DNA of 64,000 bases from JAYOEY01 sp038120295 (GCA_038120295.1 JAYOLL010000007.1:72060-136059), one strand, 5' to 3'. Positions 44,048 through 53,182 are shown, counted from the first letter of the stretch. Program-made: numbers and translations. The notes: generated from the letters alone by a model not told the origin.

Positions 44048-44506
44048 TCAGGCAGCCTTGCTCTCGATCGTCTTCGGCCTGCCGGCGGTCGCAATCTCGA
44101 TGGTGCGGGGCTTGAGCGCCTCGGGGATCTCACGCTGGAGATCGATGGAGAGTAGCCCGTTCTCGAGGTCGGCGCCGACAACGCGGATGTGATCGGCGAG
44201 ATGGAAGGTCCTCTCGAACGCCCGGCCGGCAATACCGCGATGCAGATATTTGCGGCCTTCATCAGGCTCCTTCTGGCGGCCGCGCACGACCAGCGTGCTT
44301 TCCTTGGCCGTGATCTCGAGGTCGTCCTGTCCGAAGCCCGCCACCGCGAGGGTGATACGGTAATTGTTTTCGTCGACGCTCTCGATGTTGTAGGGCGGAT
44401 AGGAATCGCCGTGTTCAGTGCCCTGCATGGCGGCGTCAAGCATGCGCGTCATGCGGTCGAACCCAACGGTGGAACGGAAAAGGGGTGAGAAATCGAAAGT
44501 AGCCAT
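44048..44506 (-). CDS. Small heat-shock protein, Hsp20/IbpA family
   Basis: 152 residues. Alpha-crystallin domain about 35-130: YPPYNIESVDENNYRITLAV, GFGQDDLEITAKESTLVVRG, YLHRGIAGRAFERTFHLAD, and the closing motif ADLENGLLSIDLQREIPEAL. An N-terminal DFSPLFRSTVGFDRM region is as in IbpA-type proteins. The usual C-terminal I-x-I anchor appears as RTIEIAT. A holdase that keeps unfolding proteins soluble. Upstream are a sigma32-type promoter and a probable ROSE thermometer, downstream a terminator: a complete single-gene heat-shock unit. Confidence 0.94.
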   Translation of the reverse strand: MATFDFSPLFRSTVGFDRMTRMLDAAMQGTEHGDSYPPYNIESVDENNYRITLAVAGFGQDDLEITAKESTLVVRGRQKEPDEGRKYLHRGIAGRAFERTFHLADHIRVVGADLENGLLSIDLQREIPEALKPRTIEIATAGRPKTIESKAA

Positions 44507-44610
44507 CTGTCATATCCTCCTTCAAGCGATATCAGGCTGCGGGGCCGCCACCATGGCCGACCCCTATGGTCGTATGTCGAAGACCCGCTTCGCGGCGCCT
44601 TCGCTGTTTA
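44507..44610 (-). ncRNA. Probable ROSE-type RNA thermometer in the hsp20 leader
   Basis: In the 3' hairpin of the leader (44532-44512) the RNA reads AUAUCGCUU, a short loop, then GGAGGAUAU. UCGCU pairs with AGGA of the Shine-Dalgarno leaving the G bulged, exactly the UYGCU/AGGA core of ROSE elements, and AUAU/AUAU closes the stem. A GC-rich hairpin (GGGGUCGGCC with GGCGGCCCC) lies just upstream, consistent with the multi-stem ROSE layout. ROSE elements control small heat-shock genes in alphaproteobacteria. Confidence 0.72.
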
Positions 44611-44638
44611 ATTTGGGGAGGGATTGTCGGGTTTCAAG
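44611..44638 (-). promoter_or_regulatory. Sigma32 (RpoH) promoter of hsp20
   Basis: CTTGAAA (44638-44632) and CCCCAAAT (44618-44611) separated by 13 bases on the minus strand closely match the heat-shock consensus CTTGAAA / CCCCATNT. It leaves a leader of about 100 nt holding the ROSE-like element. Confidence 0.75.
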
Positions 44639-44795
44639 GGGGAAGTCCGGGGATATTATTGAATAAAAACAGTTCGTTATAAATCACGCCATTGCCAGGC
44701 CTGTCCTGACGACTTTTCGCCCACGAGTTCCCGGACACGGGATGCCAGGAACAGGTCCGGGTATGATGAAATCAAACTATGGAAAGTCTTGTCGC

Positions 44796-45581
44796 TCAGA
44801 GATCGATATCGATCGCGACCGGCGCATGATCGGACGGTTTTTCCCAGCCGCGCGCTTCGCGCAATATCCGGTAGCCGGTGAGCGCGCTCTCCAGTGCCGG
44901 GGTCACCCAGATATGGTCGAGCCGGCGGCCCCGGTCGCTGCCCGGCCAGGTGCGGTTACGATAGCTCCACCAGGAATAGAGCTTTTCTTCCGGCGGCACG
45001 AAACGCCGCGCGACATCGATCCAGTCATGCGCCGCCATCGCGCGGGTCAGTCCTTCGACCTCGACCGGCGTATGGCTGACGACCTTGAGAAGCTGCTTGT
45101 GCGACCAGACGTCTTCCTCGCCCGGCGCGATATTCAGGTCGCCGACAAGGATGCATTTGGCCTGTTCCCTGTTTTTGAAGTACGTCTCCATCTCGTCGAC
45201 GAAAGCAAGCTTGTGCGCGAACTTGTCGTTCTCGACAGGGTCGGGAATGTCGCCGCCGGCCGGCACATAGAAATTATGCAGTTCCGTACCGTCGGGCAGC
45301 GCGACCGCAACATGGCGGCAGTCTTCCTTGTCGCACCAGTTACGGGACGGCAGTTCTTCAAGGGGCACGCGCGACAGAACAGCGACGCCGTTATAGCTCT
45401 TCATCCCCCGAAAGACGACGTGATCGAACCCGAGCGCCCGGACCCCGTCCATCGGGAACAGCTCGTCAGGCACCTTGGTTTCCTGCAGGCAGATGATATC
45501 CGGCGAAAGCTCAGCGACGACTTTTTCGAGCACCGGCAGCCGCAGGCGAAGCGAATTGATGTTCCAGGTTGCAACGCGCAC
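44796..45581 (-). CDS. xthA: Exodeoxyribonuclease III
   Basis: 261 residues of the EEP nuclease fold: ATWNINSLRLRLPVLEKV (Asn), CLQETKVPDELF (metal Glu), NFYVPAGG, LVGDLNIAPGEEDVW (Asp-Asn), LDHIWVT and the terminal SDHAPVAIDI with the catalytic Asp-His. Cuts DNA 5' of abasic sites and degrades 3' ends in base-excision repair. Two bases separate it from the upstream peptidase gene. Confidence 0.95.
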   Translation of the reverse strand: MRVATWNINSLRLRLPVLEKVVAELSPDIICLQETKVPDELFPMDGVRALGFDHVVFRGMKSYNGVAVLSRVPLEELPSRNWCDKEDCRHVAVALPDGTELHNFYVPAGGDIPDPVENDKFAHKLAFVDEMETYFKNREQAKCILVGDLNIAPGEEDVWSHKQLLKVVSHTPVEVEGLTRAMAAHDWIDVARRFVPPEEKLYSWWSYRNRTWPGSDRGRRLDHIWVTPALESALTGYRILREARGWEKPSDHAPVAIDIDL

Positions 45582-45583
45582 GG

Positions 45584-46378
45584 TCAGGCGACCCGGTTTT
45601 TGCCGCGCCGGAGCGCAGACGCACGGGCGGCGGCGCCGAATTCCTCGAACAGGCGTTTTGCCAGCTCATGTTCTTCGAAACGCCATTCGGCATGCCACTG
45701 AACACCGACCGTAAAATTCTTTGCGCTGGGCATATGAACTGCTTCGATGATGCCGTCCTCGGCCACCGCATCCACCTCCAGCCCCGGCGCGGGCCTGTCG
45801 ATGGCCTGCCCATGCAGCGAGTTTACGATGGTCTCCGTTTCGCCGAGCAGCGAATGAAGGTAACCGCCCTCAGTCAGCCTGATCGGATGACGTAACCCGA
45901 ACCGGAGTTCGATATCGTCGGTATCGCGCCGCATGCGGTGATCCATCTTGCCGTCCAGCACATGCACCCGGTAATGCAGAGATCCGCCCAGCGCGACGTT
46001 CATTTCCTGGATCCCGCGGCAGATTCCGAACACCGGGATACCGCGATCGATGCAGGCGCGGATTAAAGGCAGCACGGTCGAATCGCGCGCCGGGTCGATG
46101 AATTCGTCGTCGGGAAAAGGCGGCCCGCCGTAATGGTGCGGCTCCACATTGGCCCGTCCCCCGGTCAGCAGCAGCCCGTCAAGCGCATCGAGAAGCGAGT
46201 CGAAACAGAGCGCCTCGCCGAACGCCGGCACCATGACCGGAACGCCGCCCGCGCCCTCCATTAAAGCCTGCATGTACTTTCCGCTCACCGCATGGTGCGG
46301 CATGGGGCGATCAGCATCATGGATGAAACTTGCTGGTACGCCGATAAGCGGTTTTAGGGGAGGAGTAGCCATCGGCAT
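45584..46378 (-). CDS. Class I amidotransferase-like peptidase C26 (PuuD-like)
   Basis: 264 residues from ATG 46378 (a second ATG at 46372). Gamma-glutamyl hydrolase fold: PLIGVPASFIHD, LDGLLLTGGRANVEPHHYGG, nucleophile Cys in FGICRGIQEMNVALGGSL, and the His-Glu pair in GVQWHAEWRFEEHELAKRLF (in parts: VQWHAEW). Resembles gamma-glutamyl-GABA hydrolase of putrescine breakdown, but no other puu gene is nearby, so the substrate is open. The frame is open upstream into lolA; that part is shadow. Confidence 0.88.
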   Translation of the reverse strand: MPMATPPLKPLIGVPASFIHDADRPMPHHAVSGKYMQALMEGAGGVPVMVPAFGEALCFDSLLDALDGLLLTGGRANVEPHHYGGPPFPDDEFIDPARDSTVLPLIRACIDRGIPVFGICRGIQEMNVALGGSLHYRVHVLDGKMDHRMRRDTDDIELRFGLRHPIRLTEGGYLHSLLGETETIVNSLHGQAIDRPAPGLEVDAVAEDGIIEAVHMPSAKNFTVGVQWHAEWRFEEHELAKRLFEEFGAAARASALRRGKNRVA

Positions 46379-46428
46379 CTGGCTACCATGGACGGCCGAC
46401 TCCAGCAAGAGAGCGTCGCCACGCGGGT

Positions 46429-47112
46429 CTATTCGGTTTCGAGGGTACGTGCCCAGGGAGGCGGGTCGTAGACCAGCGATTTCAGGTCGACTTCTGCGTT
46501 GAACACCGGGCTTGTCAGCCGGACCGTCGTCCGCACGCGCTGCGGATCGACGACCGACCACCCGGCGAGCCGGAGGGGTTCCCGGTCGAACACCAGAGTC
46601 AGCGTCCCGGTCTCTCCATCGTTCGCCTCCTTCAGATGCAGCCGCCAGGACCGGTCGCGCTCGACCAGGCCGGAGACGGCGTTCCGGTCGCCGAAGTCGA
46701 TCCGGTCGCGCAGCAGGACCTCTGCGGGGGTCGAAGACAGGGGCGCGCGATTTACCTCTTTCAGTTCGTGGTCGACGAAGGTGATCCACACCCCATCGGC
46801 GTAGATCTCGATGGGCGTGGGCGGCGCATAGGCGATTTTCATCCGGCCCGGCCGCACAAGGCTCAGCTCTCCTTCTGCGAAGGAGCCCTGCGAGGTGGTC
46901 TGCACGAATTTCGCGCTGAGTGTGACGATGCTGTTGAGATGGGTCTGAATGCGCGCCAGCGCGGCCCGATCGAAAGCAGGAGCGATGGGAGGCAGCGCCT
47001 GCTGAGCCCGGGCGGAAACGGGCGCGAAAACAGTGACAGAAACCGGGGCGGCCACGCCGAGCGCCAGGCAGATAACGAGAACGATACGACAGATCATTTG
47101 GAGATCATTCAC
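46429..47112 (-). CDS. lolA: Outer-membrane lipoprotein carrier LolA-family protein
   Basis: 227 residues. N-terminal signal region (ICRIVLVICLALGVAAPVSV) then the LolA beta-shell: ARIQTHLNSIVTLSAKFVQT, EGELSLVRPGRMKIAYAPPT, EIYADGVWITFVDHELKEVN, LTLVFDREPLRLAGWSVVDP. Ferries lipoproteins across the periplasm. Lies downstream of ftsK as in many alphaproteobacteria, and works after Lnt (2957-4484) in lipoprotein maturation. Confidence 0.9.
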   Translation of the reverse strand: MNDLQMICRIVLVICLALGVAAPVSVTVFAPVSARAQQALPPIAPAFDRAALARIQTHLNSIVTLSAKFVQTTSQGSFAEGELSLVRPGRMKIAYAPPTPIEIYADGVWITFVDHELKEVNRAPLSSTPAEVLLRDRIDFGDRNAVSGLVERDRSWRLHLKEANDGETGTLTLVFDREPLRLAGWSVVDPQRVRTTVRLTSPVFNAEVDLKSLVYDPPPWARTLETE

Positions 47113-47199
47113 CGACTCTGTGGCGGCGATATGGCAATAGCGCGGCTTTGCTCATCGCGGGCAACCGTTCGCAGTAATCCGGGGCGCCATTGGAACGGG

Positions 47200-49635
47200 T
47201 CAGCTTTCCGGGTCGTCGATGTCGCGGGCCAGCACTTCCCGCTTGCCGACATGGTTTGCGGCGCTGATCACGCCTTCCGCTTCCATCTGGTCGATGATTC
47301 GCGCCGCGCGATTATAACCGATCTTGAGGTGCCTCTGAATGAAGCTGGTGGACGCCTTGCGCTCGCGGCATACCACCGCGACCGCCATGTCGTAGAGCTC
47401 GTCGGCATCCTCGCCGCCGCCCTCGCCGCCGATGCCGGACAGGCCGCTGTCGTCGCCTTCGATAACCGCGTCGATATAGTCGGGCTCGCCCTGCGACTTC
47501 AGGTCGCGCACCACGCGTTCGACTTCCTCGTCAGAGACGAGCGGCCCGTGGACGCGAAGGAGCTTTCCGCCGCCCGCCATATAGAGCATGTCGCCCTGTC
47601 CAAGCAGTTGCTCGGCGCCCCCTTCGCCAAGGATCGTCCGGCTGTCGATCTTCGATGTCACCTGAAACGATATGCGGGTCGGAAAGTTGGCCTTGATGGT
47701 GCCTGTGATCACATCGACCGACGGGCGCTGGGTGGCCATGATGAGGTGAATGCCGGCGGCGCGCGCCATCTGGGCGATGCGCTGGACCGAGGCCTCGACC
47801 TCCTTGCCGGCGACGAGCATCAGGTCCGCCATCTCGTCGACGATCACCACGATATAAGGCAGCGGCGTCATGTCGAGCGGCTGGTTCTCATAGACCGGCT
47901 CTCCCGATTCCGGATCGAAACCGGTCTGGACGGTGCGGGTCATTGTTTCGCCGGCCTTGATCGCTTCCTCGATGCGCGCGTTGTAGTTGCCGATATTGCG
48001 CACGCCCAGCGTCGACATGGCGCGATAGCGGTCTTCCATCTCGCGAACGGTCCAGCGCAGCGCGACCACCGCCTTCTTGGGGTCGGTCACAACCGGGGTC
48101 AGCAGATGCGGGATGCCGTCATAGACCGACAGCTCCAGCATTTTGGGATCGACCATCACCAGCCTGCACTGTTCCGGGCTGAGCCGGTACAGAAGAGAAA
48201 GAATCATCGTGTTGATCGCGACCGATTTTCCGGAACCGGTGGTGCCGGCGATCAGCAGATGCGGCATACGGGAAAGATCTGCGATTACCGGGCCGCCGCC
48301 GATATCCTTGCCGAGCGCCAGCGACAGTTTGGACGGGGTCTTTTCGATGGTCTCGGATTCAAGCAGTTCACGCAGCGCGACGATTTCGCGGTCGGGATTG
48401 GGCAGCTCGATCCCCATCACATTGCGACCGGGAATCGTCGCGATGCGGGCGGACACGGCGCTCATCGAGCGCGCGACATCGTCAGCCAGTCCGATAATGC
48501 GCGACGATTTGATTCCCGGCGCGGGCTCGAACTCATAGAGCGTGACCACCGGGCCTGGGCGTACCTTCTGGACCACGCCCTGGACGCCGAAATCCTGCAG
48601 CACCGATTCGAGAAGGCGCGCATTTTCAGCGAGCGCTTCGTCGTCGGCATTCTCGCCCGCCAGTTCGGGCGGCGCGGGTTCCAGGAGCTCGATATCCGGC
48701 AGGCGATATTCGCCATCGGGATCGAACGCCATACTGGCCTGCCTCGCTTTTTCGGCTTTCCTGCCAGGGCGAGCGCCTTTGGGGCGCGACGCCACAAGCT
48801 GTTTCCTGTCGGTTGCATTTTTCGCCGGTTCGTCGGCGACTTGCGGTTCGGGTTCGTCGAGGGTTTCCGCCGCCGGCCCATCGAGGCGCGGCTCCTGACG
48901 GGCGGGATCCACGAGGGTCGGTTCGCGGCGCAGAGGCATTGCGACGTCGCGTCCTTTCGTGGCGACGCGCAGTGACCAGCCGCCGATTCGACGCCCGGCC
49001 TCTCCGCCGGCGATACCGGCGCGCAATCCTAAACGGGCGACGACACTGCCGGCGAACGCCCACTCCGAGCGGGAAAACCCGAGCGCGCCGATCGATGCGG
49101 CCAGTGCAATCAGGAGGGCGGCGAGCGCAACCGCATCCGTACCGAGCGGCGTCAGCGATGCGCTCCATCCGGCATTCGCGGCCAGCAGCACGTCGCCGGA
49201 GACGCCGCCATAGCCGGCTTCAATCGGCCAGTCGGGCGATGCCTCGAGACCGGCCAGCGCCATTGACCACCCGATAAAAGCAACCGGAAGCAGGCTTACC
49301 CGCAGCCAGGCCCGGCCGAGACCGCGCCGGGTCGTCACGCGCCATCCCCAGGCCGCCAGGACGATCGGGGCAAACCAGGACGCCGCGCCGACCGACTGGA
49401 TCATCGCGTCTGCAAACAGGGCGCCGGTCATGCCCATCAGGTTCTGGGGAGTCGCCCCGGCAACGGCATTCAGCGACGGGTCGCCGGCATGATAGGAGCC
49501 GAGTGACAGAACGATAGCTCCGGCCGCAAGCATGAGCGCGATACCGCCGGCCTCTGTCAGCCTCCGCCGGATCATGTCCGAGGCGGCAGCAGGCAGGAGG
49601 GTCGACCTTTTCAGCTTGCGCGATGAGGTAGCCAT
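47200..49635 (-). CDS. ftsK: DNA translocase FtsK
   Basis: 811 residues from ATG 49635. Four or so N-terminal membrane helices (GGIALMLAAGAIVLSLGSYH; FAPIVLAAWGWRV; ALAALLIALAASIGALG), a fairly short linker, then the RecA-like motor: LLIAGTTGSGKSVAINTMIL (Walker A), YIVVIVDEMADLMLVAGKEV (Walker B), ATQRPSVDVITG. The C-terminal winged-helix gamma domain (RERKASTSFIQRHLKIGYNR, ARIIDQMEAEGVIS) reads the polar KOPS sequences. Pumps chromosome DNA at the septum and activates XerCD. Confidence 0.96.
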   Translation of the reverse strand: MATSSRKLKRSTLLPAAASDMIRRRLTEAGGIALMLAAGAIVLSLGSYHAGDPSLNAVAGATPQNLMGMTGALFADAMIQSVGAASWFAPIVLAAWGWRVTTRRGLGRAWLRVSLLPVAFIGWSMALAGLEASPDWPIEAGYGGVSGDVLLAANAGWSASLTPLGTDAVALAALLIALAASIGALGFSRSEWAFAGSVVARLGLRAGIAGGEAGRRIGGWSLRVATKGRDVAMPLRREPTLVDPARQEPRLDGPAAETLDEPEPQVADEPAKNATDRKQLVASRPKGARPGRKAEKARQASMAFDPDGEYRLPDIELLEPAPPELAGENADDEALAENARLLESVLQDFGVQGVVQKVRPGPVVTLYEFEPAPGIKSSRIIGLADDVARSMSAVSARIATIPGRNVMGIELPNPDREIVALRELLESETIEKTPSKLSLALGKDIGGGPVIADLSRMPHLLIAGTTGSGKSVAINTMILSLLYRLSPEQCRLVMVDPKMLELSVYDGIPHLLTPVVTDPKKAVVALRWTVREMEDRYRAMSTLGVRNIGNYNARIEEAIKAGETMTRTVQTGFDPESGEPVYENQPLDMTPLPYIVVIVDEMADLMLVAGKEVEASVQRIAQMARAAGIHLIMATQRPSVDVITGTIKANFPTRISFQVTSKIDSRTILGEGGAEQLLGQGDMLYMAGGGKLLRVHGPLVSDEEVERVVRDLKSQGEPDYIDAVIEGDDSGLSGIGGEGGGEDADELYDMAVAVVCRERKASTSFIQRHLKIGYNRAARIIDQMEAEGVISAANHVGKREVLARDIDDPES

Positions 49636-49670
49636 TGTCTTCTCCCCGGATACCGGATCCTGTTCCGCGT

Positions 49671-50861
49671 CTAGAGCACCGAGGCCAGGCGCTTCAGGGC
49701 CTGTTCGCTCGTTTCGAGATCGTGCACCATCGCGCAGCGAATATAGCGCGAGCCGGGGCTGGTCCCTGTCGCGTCTGCGCGCGACAGATAGGCGCCCGGC
49801 ATCACCCGGAGCGCCGCCTCGGTCCACAGGCGCTTCGCCGCCGCCTCGCCGTCTTCGACATCGAGCCACAGGTAGAAACCGCCTGCGGGCCGGCAATAGC
49901 CGAGCCGGTTGCCGAGGACCCGGTCCGCCAGATCGAACTTGGCGCGATAGAGCTCGCGATTGGCCTCGACATGGCTCTCGTCATCCCATAACGCCTGCGC
50001 GGTGGCCAGCAAAGGCAAAGGAGGCGGAGCGCCGCCGTAATCGCGCACCTGCTTGAACCGCGCGATCAGGTCGGGATCTCCGGCCACGAAACCGGAGCGC
50101 AGCCCGGGCACGCTCGACCGTTTCGAAAGCGAGTTCATGATAATGACATGGTCGAGCGACCCACCGAGCGCCGCGCAGGCCTCGATGCCGCCAGGCGGCG
50201 GCGCGGCGTCGTAGATCTCGCTATAGCATTCGTCGAACACGATGACGAAATCGTGGGCGCGGGCGAGCTCGACCAGCGATACCAGCCGGTCGAGCGCCGC
50301 CACGGTGCCCTGCGGATTGGCAGGCGAGCAGAAATAGGCCAGCGCGGTACGCTCCAGCGTCGCCGCGTCCAGCGCATGGTAATCGGGCAGGAAATCTGTC
50401 TCCGGGCCGGCGGGCACGAATACCGACTCGGCGCCGGACAGGGCCGCCGCACCGAGATAGACCTGATAGAACGGGTTCGGCATCAGCACCGCCGGCCGGT
50501 TCCCGTCCACCGCTTCGGGAATCGCCGTGAGCGCCATCATGAACAGCGCCTCACGCGTACCGGAAACGGGAATGATGCTGCGGTCCGCGTCGATCAAACC
50601 GGGCTCTATCCCATAGCGCCGGACCATCCAGCGGGCGACGGCGGCGCGAAATTCGGGCGTCCCCCAGACCGGCGGATATTTGCCCCACAGGTCGAAGCTG
50701 TCGTTCACCGTCCTGCGGACGATTTCGGGCGCCGGATGCTGCGGTTCGCCGAGCGACAGAAACAGAATGTCCTCACCCGCCGCGGGCTGTTCGCTGTCGA
50801 GCAATGCGCGCAGCCGGTCGAACGGATAGTCGCCGATACGGTCGAGCCGGTCGTTAAACAT
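49671..50861 (-). CDS. dapC: PLP aminotransferase class I/II, DapC-like
   Basis: 396 residues. Fold type I aminotransferase: LSLGEPQHPAPEIVRRTVND, NPFYQVYLGAAALSGAES, SPANPQGTVAALDRLV (Asn contacting PLP), FDECYSEIYD (Asp), and the PLP lysine in NSLSKRSSVPGLRSGFVAGD (Lys in SLSKRS). The SLSKRSxxPGLRSGF sequence is characteristic of the succinyldiaminopimelate aminotransferase subgroup, part of lysine/peptidoglycan synthesis like dapB in this window. Upstream of ftsK by 35 bases. Confidence 0.88.
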   Translation of the reverse strand: MFNDRLDRIGDYPFDRLRALLDSEQPAAGEDILFLSLGEPQHPAPEIVRRTVNDSFDLWGKYPPVWGTPEFRAAVARWMVRRYGIEPGLIDADRSIIPVSGTREALFMMALTAIPEAVDGNRPAVLMPNPFYQVYLGAAALSGAESVFVPAGPETDFLPDYHALDAATLERTALAYFCSPANPQGTVAALDRLVSLVELARAHDFVIVFDECYSEIYDAAPPPGGIEACAALGGSLDHVIIMNSLSKRSSVPGLRSGFVAGDPDLIARFKQVRDYGGAPPPLPLLATAQALWDDESHVEANRELYRAKFDLADRVLGNRLGYCRPAGGFYLWLDVEDGEAAAKRLWTEAALRVMPGAYLSRADATGTSPGSRYIRCAMVHDLETSEQALKRLASVL

Positions 50862-51210
50862 GGGCCAATACTGTTCTGCCGCCGCCGGGATAGACGCGGT
50901 TCTTCAACCGCGACTCACAAAAATATACGCAAGCCCATGCAATATAATGGAAACTGCCGAGGGGCCTGACCTTTGAATCTTACAGGGAAAGCGTGACTCG
51001 GCTCAAGCAGGATAACGCAGCAGACCCGCGCCCTGCGGATTTGGCCACCCGCGACACAGAGCCTTCAACTGTCGGTGGACTTTACAATCGCGATATGATC
51101 GCCATTTTGGTTCCTTATAAACTATTGGAAACATTAGTTTTAAGACAAGTGGTATAAAAATTGCTTGTATTATGGCAATCTGATCCGAACACAGGACGCC
51201 GGATAACAAA
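50862..51210. other. 349-base intergenic region with AT-rich end
   Basis: Divergent region between dapC and the PEP-CTERM gene. The first 230 bases show no gene; a TCAGG-like GGGGCCTGACC motif is at 50961-50971. From about 51100 the DNA becomes clearly AT-rich and carries a sigma54-type element (51149-51166). Confidence 0.5.
51149..51166 (+). promoter_or_regulatory. Sigma54-type -24/-12 element before the PEP-CTERM gene
   Basis: AAGTGG then ten bases, then GCTT: GG (51151-51152) and GC (51163-51164) are exactly ten bases apart, and the -12 part reads TTGCTT, a full match to TTGCW. The -24 part is TGGTAT against TGGCAC. Expected start about 51176, 35 bases before the ATG. PEP-CTERM genes are known to be controlled by sigma54 with PrsK/PrsR in other bacteria. 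Confidence 0.55.
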
Positions 51211-51930
51211 ATGAAATACGGTCTGACCAGATCCGCGTTCGGCGCAATTGCCAGCCTCATGATAGGCCTTGGTACGATGCACATGGGCACCGCGCATGGC
51301 GCTGTCATCGAATTCTCGGATACCGAGTTCCAGAACGGCGACTGGTCGGGTGTCGAAGTCCGGGACACGACGCCCAACAATTCGTTCGTGTTCAACGCGG
51401 GACAGCAGCTCGCCGGCGGAAATCCGGGCGCCTACCGACGGGTCACGAACGAACTCGGCACCAACACCGCGTCCCTTATTACATCCGGACATATATTCGC
51501 CGGCGGAACGTTCGACCCAGGCGAAGACGGGCACTTTGTCTCTTTCGACATTACCCTGGATGGAATCAGCATCGGCGCAGCGGCCGGTGCGATGGCCTAA
51601 GGGCTGCTCCTGGAACAGGGCGGAAATTTTTACACGAGAAGCCTTGGGCAGGTGCTGAATGGCGGGGTGTGGCAGTCCCTGAGCGCGACAGGGATCGTCG
51701 AGAGCGACTTTTTCTCCGAGACAGGCGGAACGCTGGACCTTTCCGATTCCGGCAGCGTCATCTCGGTCGGTTTTTTCGTCGCGAATGGCACGTTCGGCAC
51801 GCCGTCGATCAACGAGGGCGGCGTCGATAACTGGAATTTGAAGATCAACCTGCCTGAACCGGGCGGCCTCGGACTGGTCATTGCCGGGCTCGTCGCACTT
51901 CTTGGAACCAACCGGTTTCAGCGCCGATAA
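51211..51930 (+). pseudogene. PEP-CTERM sorting-domain protein, interrupted by TAA
   Basis: The frame runs from ATG 51211 to TAA 51930 (239 codons) but has TAA at 51598-51600. Before it: a signal peptide (FGAIASLMIGLGTMHMGTAHG) and a beta-rich domain (VIEFSDTEFQNGDWSGVEVR). After it, in the same frame: VLNGGVWQSLSATGIVESDF, WNLKINLPEPG, then a hydrophobic stretch LGLVIAGLVALLGT and RFQRR. This is the PEP / membrane helix / basic-end signal cut by exosortase. Exported matrix-type protein; with the stop only the first 129 residues would be made, without the sorting signal. No exosortase gene is in the window. Confidence 0.8.
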
Positions 51931-52058
51931 CAGGATTTTAAGACCCGGAATGCCCTGAATGAAGCCCTGATATCCCCCGATTCCGCTAAAAATAGTGGTT
52001 TACAGGTCAGAATTCCCTGCTTTACGGAAATTACCGACAGAAAATCGGATTTTCTGCC

Positions 52059-53054
52059 TTAAATTCCCTTTTTTCTGGCCAGATCAGCCAGGGACGTCTC
52101 GGGTCGGGCCCCGTAATGCTGGATCACTTCGGCGGCGGCAATGCCGCCCAGGCGCGCGCAGTCGGCCAGTTCACGGCCGCTTGTCAGGCCGTAGAGCACG
52201 CCCGCAGCATAAAGGTCGCCCGCGCCGGTCGTATCGACCACCTTTTCGACCGGCTCCGCCGGAACTTCGTATTCCTCCGCTGCATCGAGTATGACCGACC
52301 CCTTGGCCCCACGCGTCAGCGCCGCGATCCGGCAATGGCCCCGGGTCAGTTCCAGCGCGCGCTCGAACGAATCGACCTCGAACAGCGAGAGGATTTCATC
52401 CTCATTGGCGAACAGAATATCGACATGGCCGGAAATCAGGTGCAGAAACTCTGCCCGATGACGGTCCACGCAGAACGCATCCGACAGCGACAGCGCGACC
52501 TGACGGCCCGCCGCATGCGCCGCCTCGGCGGCATGGACAAAAGCCTTTTTCGCTTCGGGCGGGTCGAACAGATAGCCCTCCAGATAGGTGATCTGCGCCG
52601 CCTGCACCGCGTCGACATCGATATCGTCGGGGCCGAGTTCGACCGAAACGCCGAGGCAGGTCTGCATGGTGCGCTCCGCGTCAGGGGTAACGAAAATCAG
52701 GCAGCGCGCGGTCGGCTCGCCCGCGCCCTCGGCCGCCGGTGTGCGGTAATCGACGCCAATGGCGCTGATATCGTGGCGGAATACCTCGCCGAGCGTATCG
52801 TTCCGGACCTTGCCGATATAGGCGCCCTTGCCGCCGAGCGAAGCGATCCCGGCCAGCGTGTTGGCGGCGGATCCGCCGGAGACCTCCACCGCGGGCCCCA
52901 TCGCATCGTAAAGCGCAGTGCCGCGCGCCCCGTCGATCAGCGTCATCACGCCCTTGTCGAGCCCATGCTCGGCCAGAAACGCATCTTCCGCGGGAGACAA
53001 CACGTCAACAATTGCATTGCCGACACCGATTACATCGTAGCGCGCATCCGCCAT
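52059..53054 (-). CDS. PfkB-family carbohydrate kinase, probable adenosine kinase
   Basis: 331 residues of ribokinase fold: VIGVGNAIVDVLSPAEDAFL, SGGSAANTLAGIASLGGKGA (substrate Gly-Gly), AERTMQTCLGVS, FANEDEILSLF, and the C-terminal anion hole/catalytic DTTGAGDLYAAGVLYGL with the base Asp. The N-terminal GNAIVD plus NEDE pattern fits the alphaproteobacterial adenosine kinase group. It phosphorylates adenosine to AMP for purine salvage and could clear adenosine left by SAM-dependent methylation (inference). Confidence 0.88.
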   Translation of the reverse strand: MADARYDVIGVGNAIVDVLSPAEDAFLAEHGLDKGVMTLIDGARGTALYDAMGPAVEVSGGSAANTLAGIASLGGKGAYIGKVRNDTLGEVFRHDISAIGVDYRTPAAEGAGEPTARCLIFVTPDAERTMQTCLGVSVELGPDDIDVDAVQAAQITYLEGYLFDPPEAKKAFVHAAEAAHAAGRQVALSLSDAFCVDRHRAEFLHLISGHVDILFANEDEILSLFEVDSFERALELTRGHCRIAALTRGAKGSVILDAAEEYEVPAEPVEKVVDTTGAGDLYAAGVLYGLTSGRELADCARLGGIAAAEVIQHYGARPETSLADLARKKGI

Positions 53055-53182
53055 TTTCCGTCCTTACTCTTGCTCTTCCGGTTCACTCGATAAAGCCGCG
53101 CAGTATAACGATGCGCCGCAGCTTGACCAGAGTGAGCCCTAAAACATCGCAATCCGCTGGCGCGCGCCCTATATTCCGGAAC

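Noticed and set aside
44730..44761. Terminator after xthA
   Set aside because: A seven-base stem (CCCGGAC/GTCCGGG) exists, but the loop is 18 bases and no T-run follows.
46636..48975. 779-residue plus-strand frame opposite lolA and ftsK
   Set aside because: Antisense shadow; FtsK motifs are unambiguous on the minus strand.
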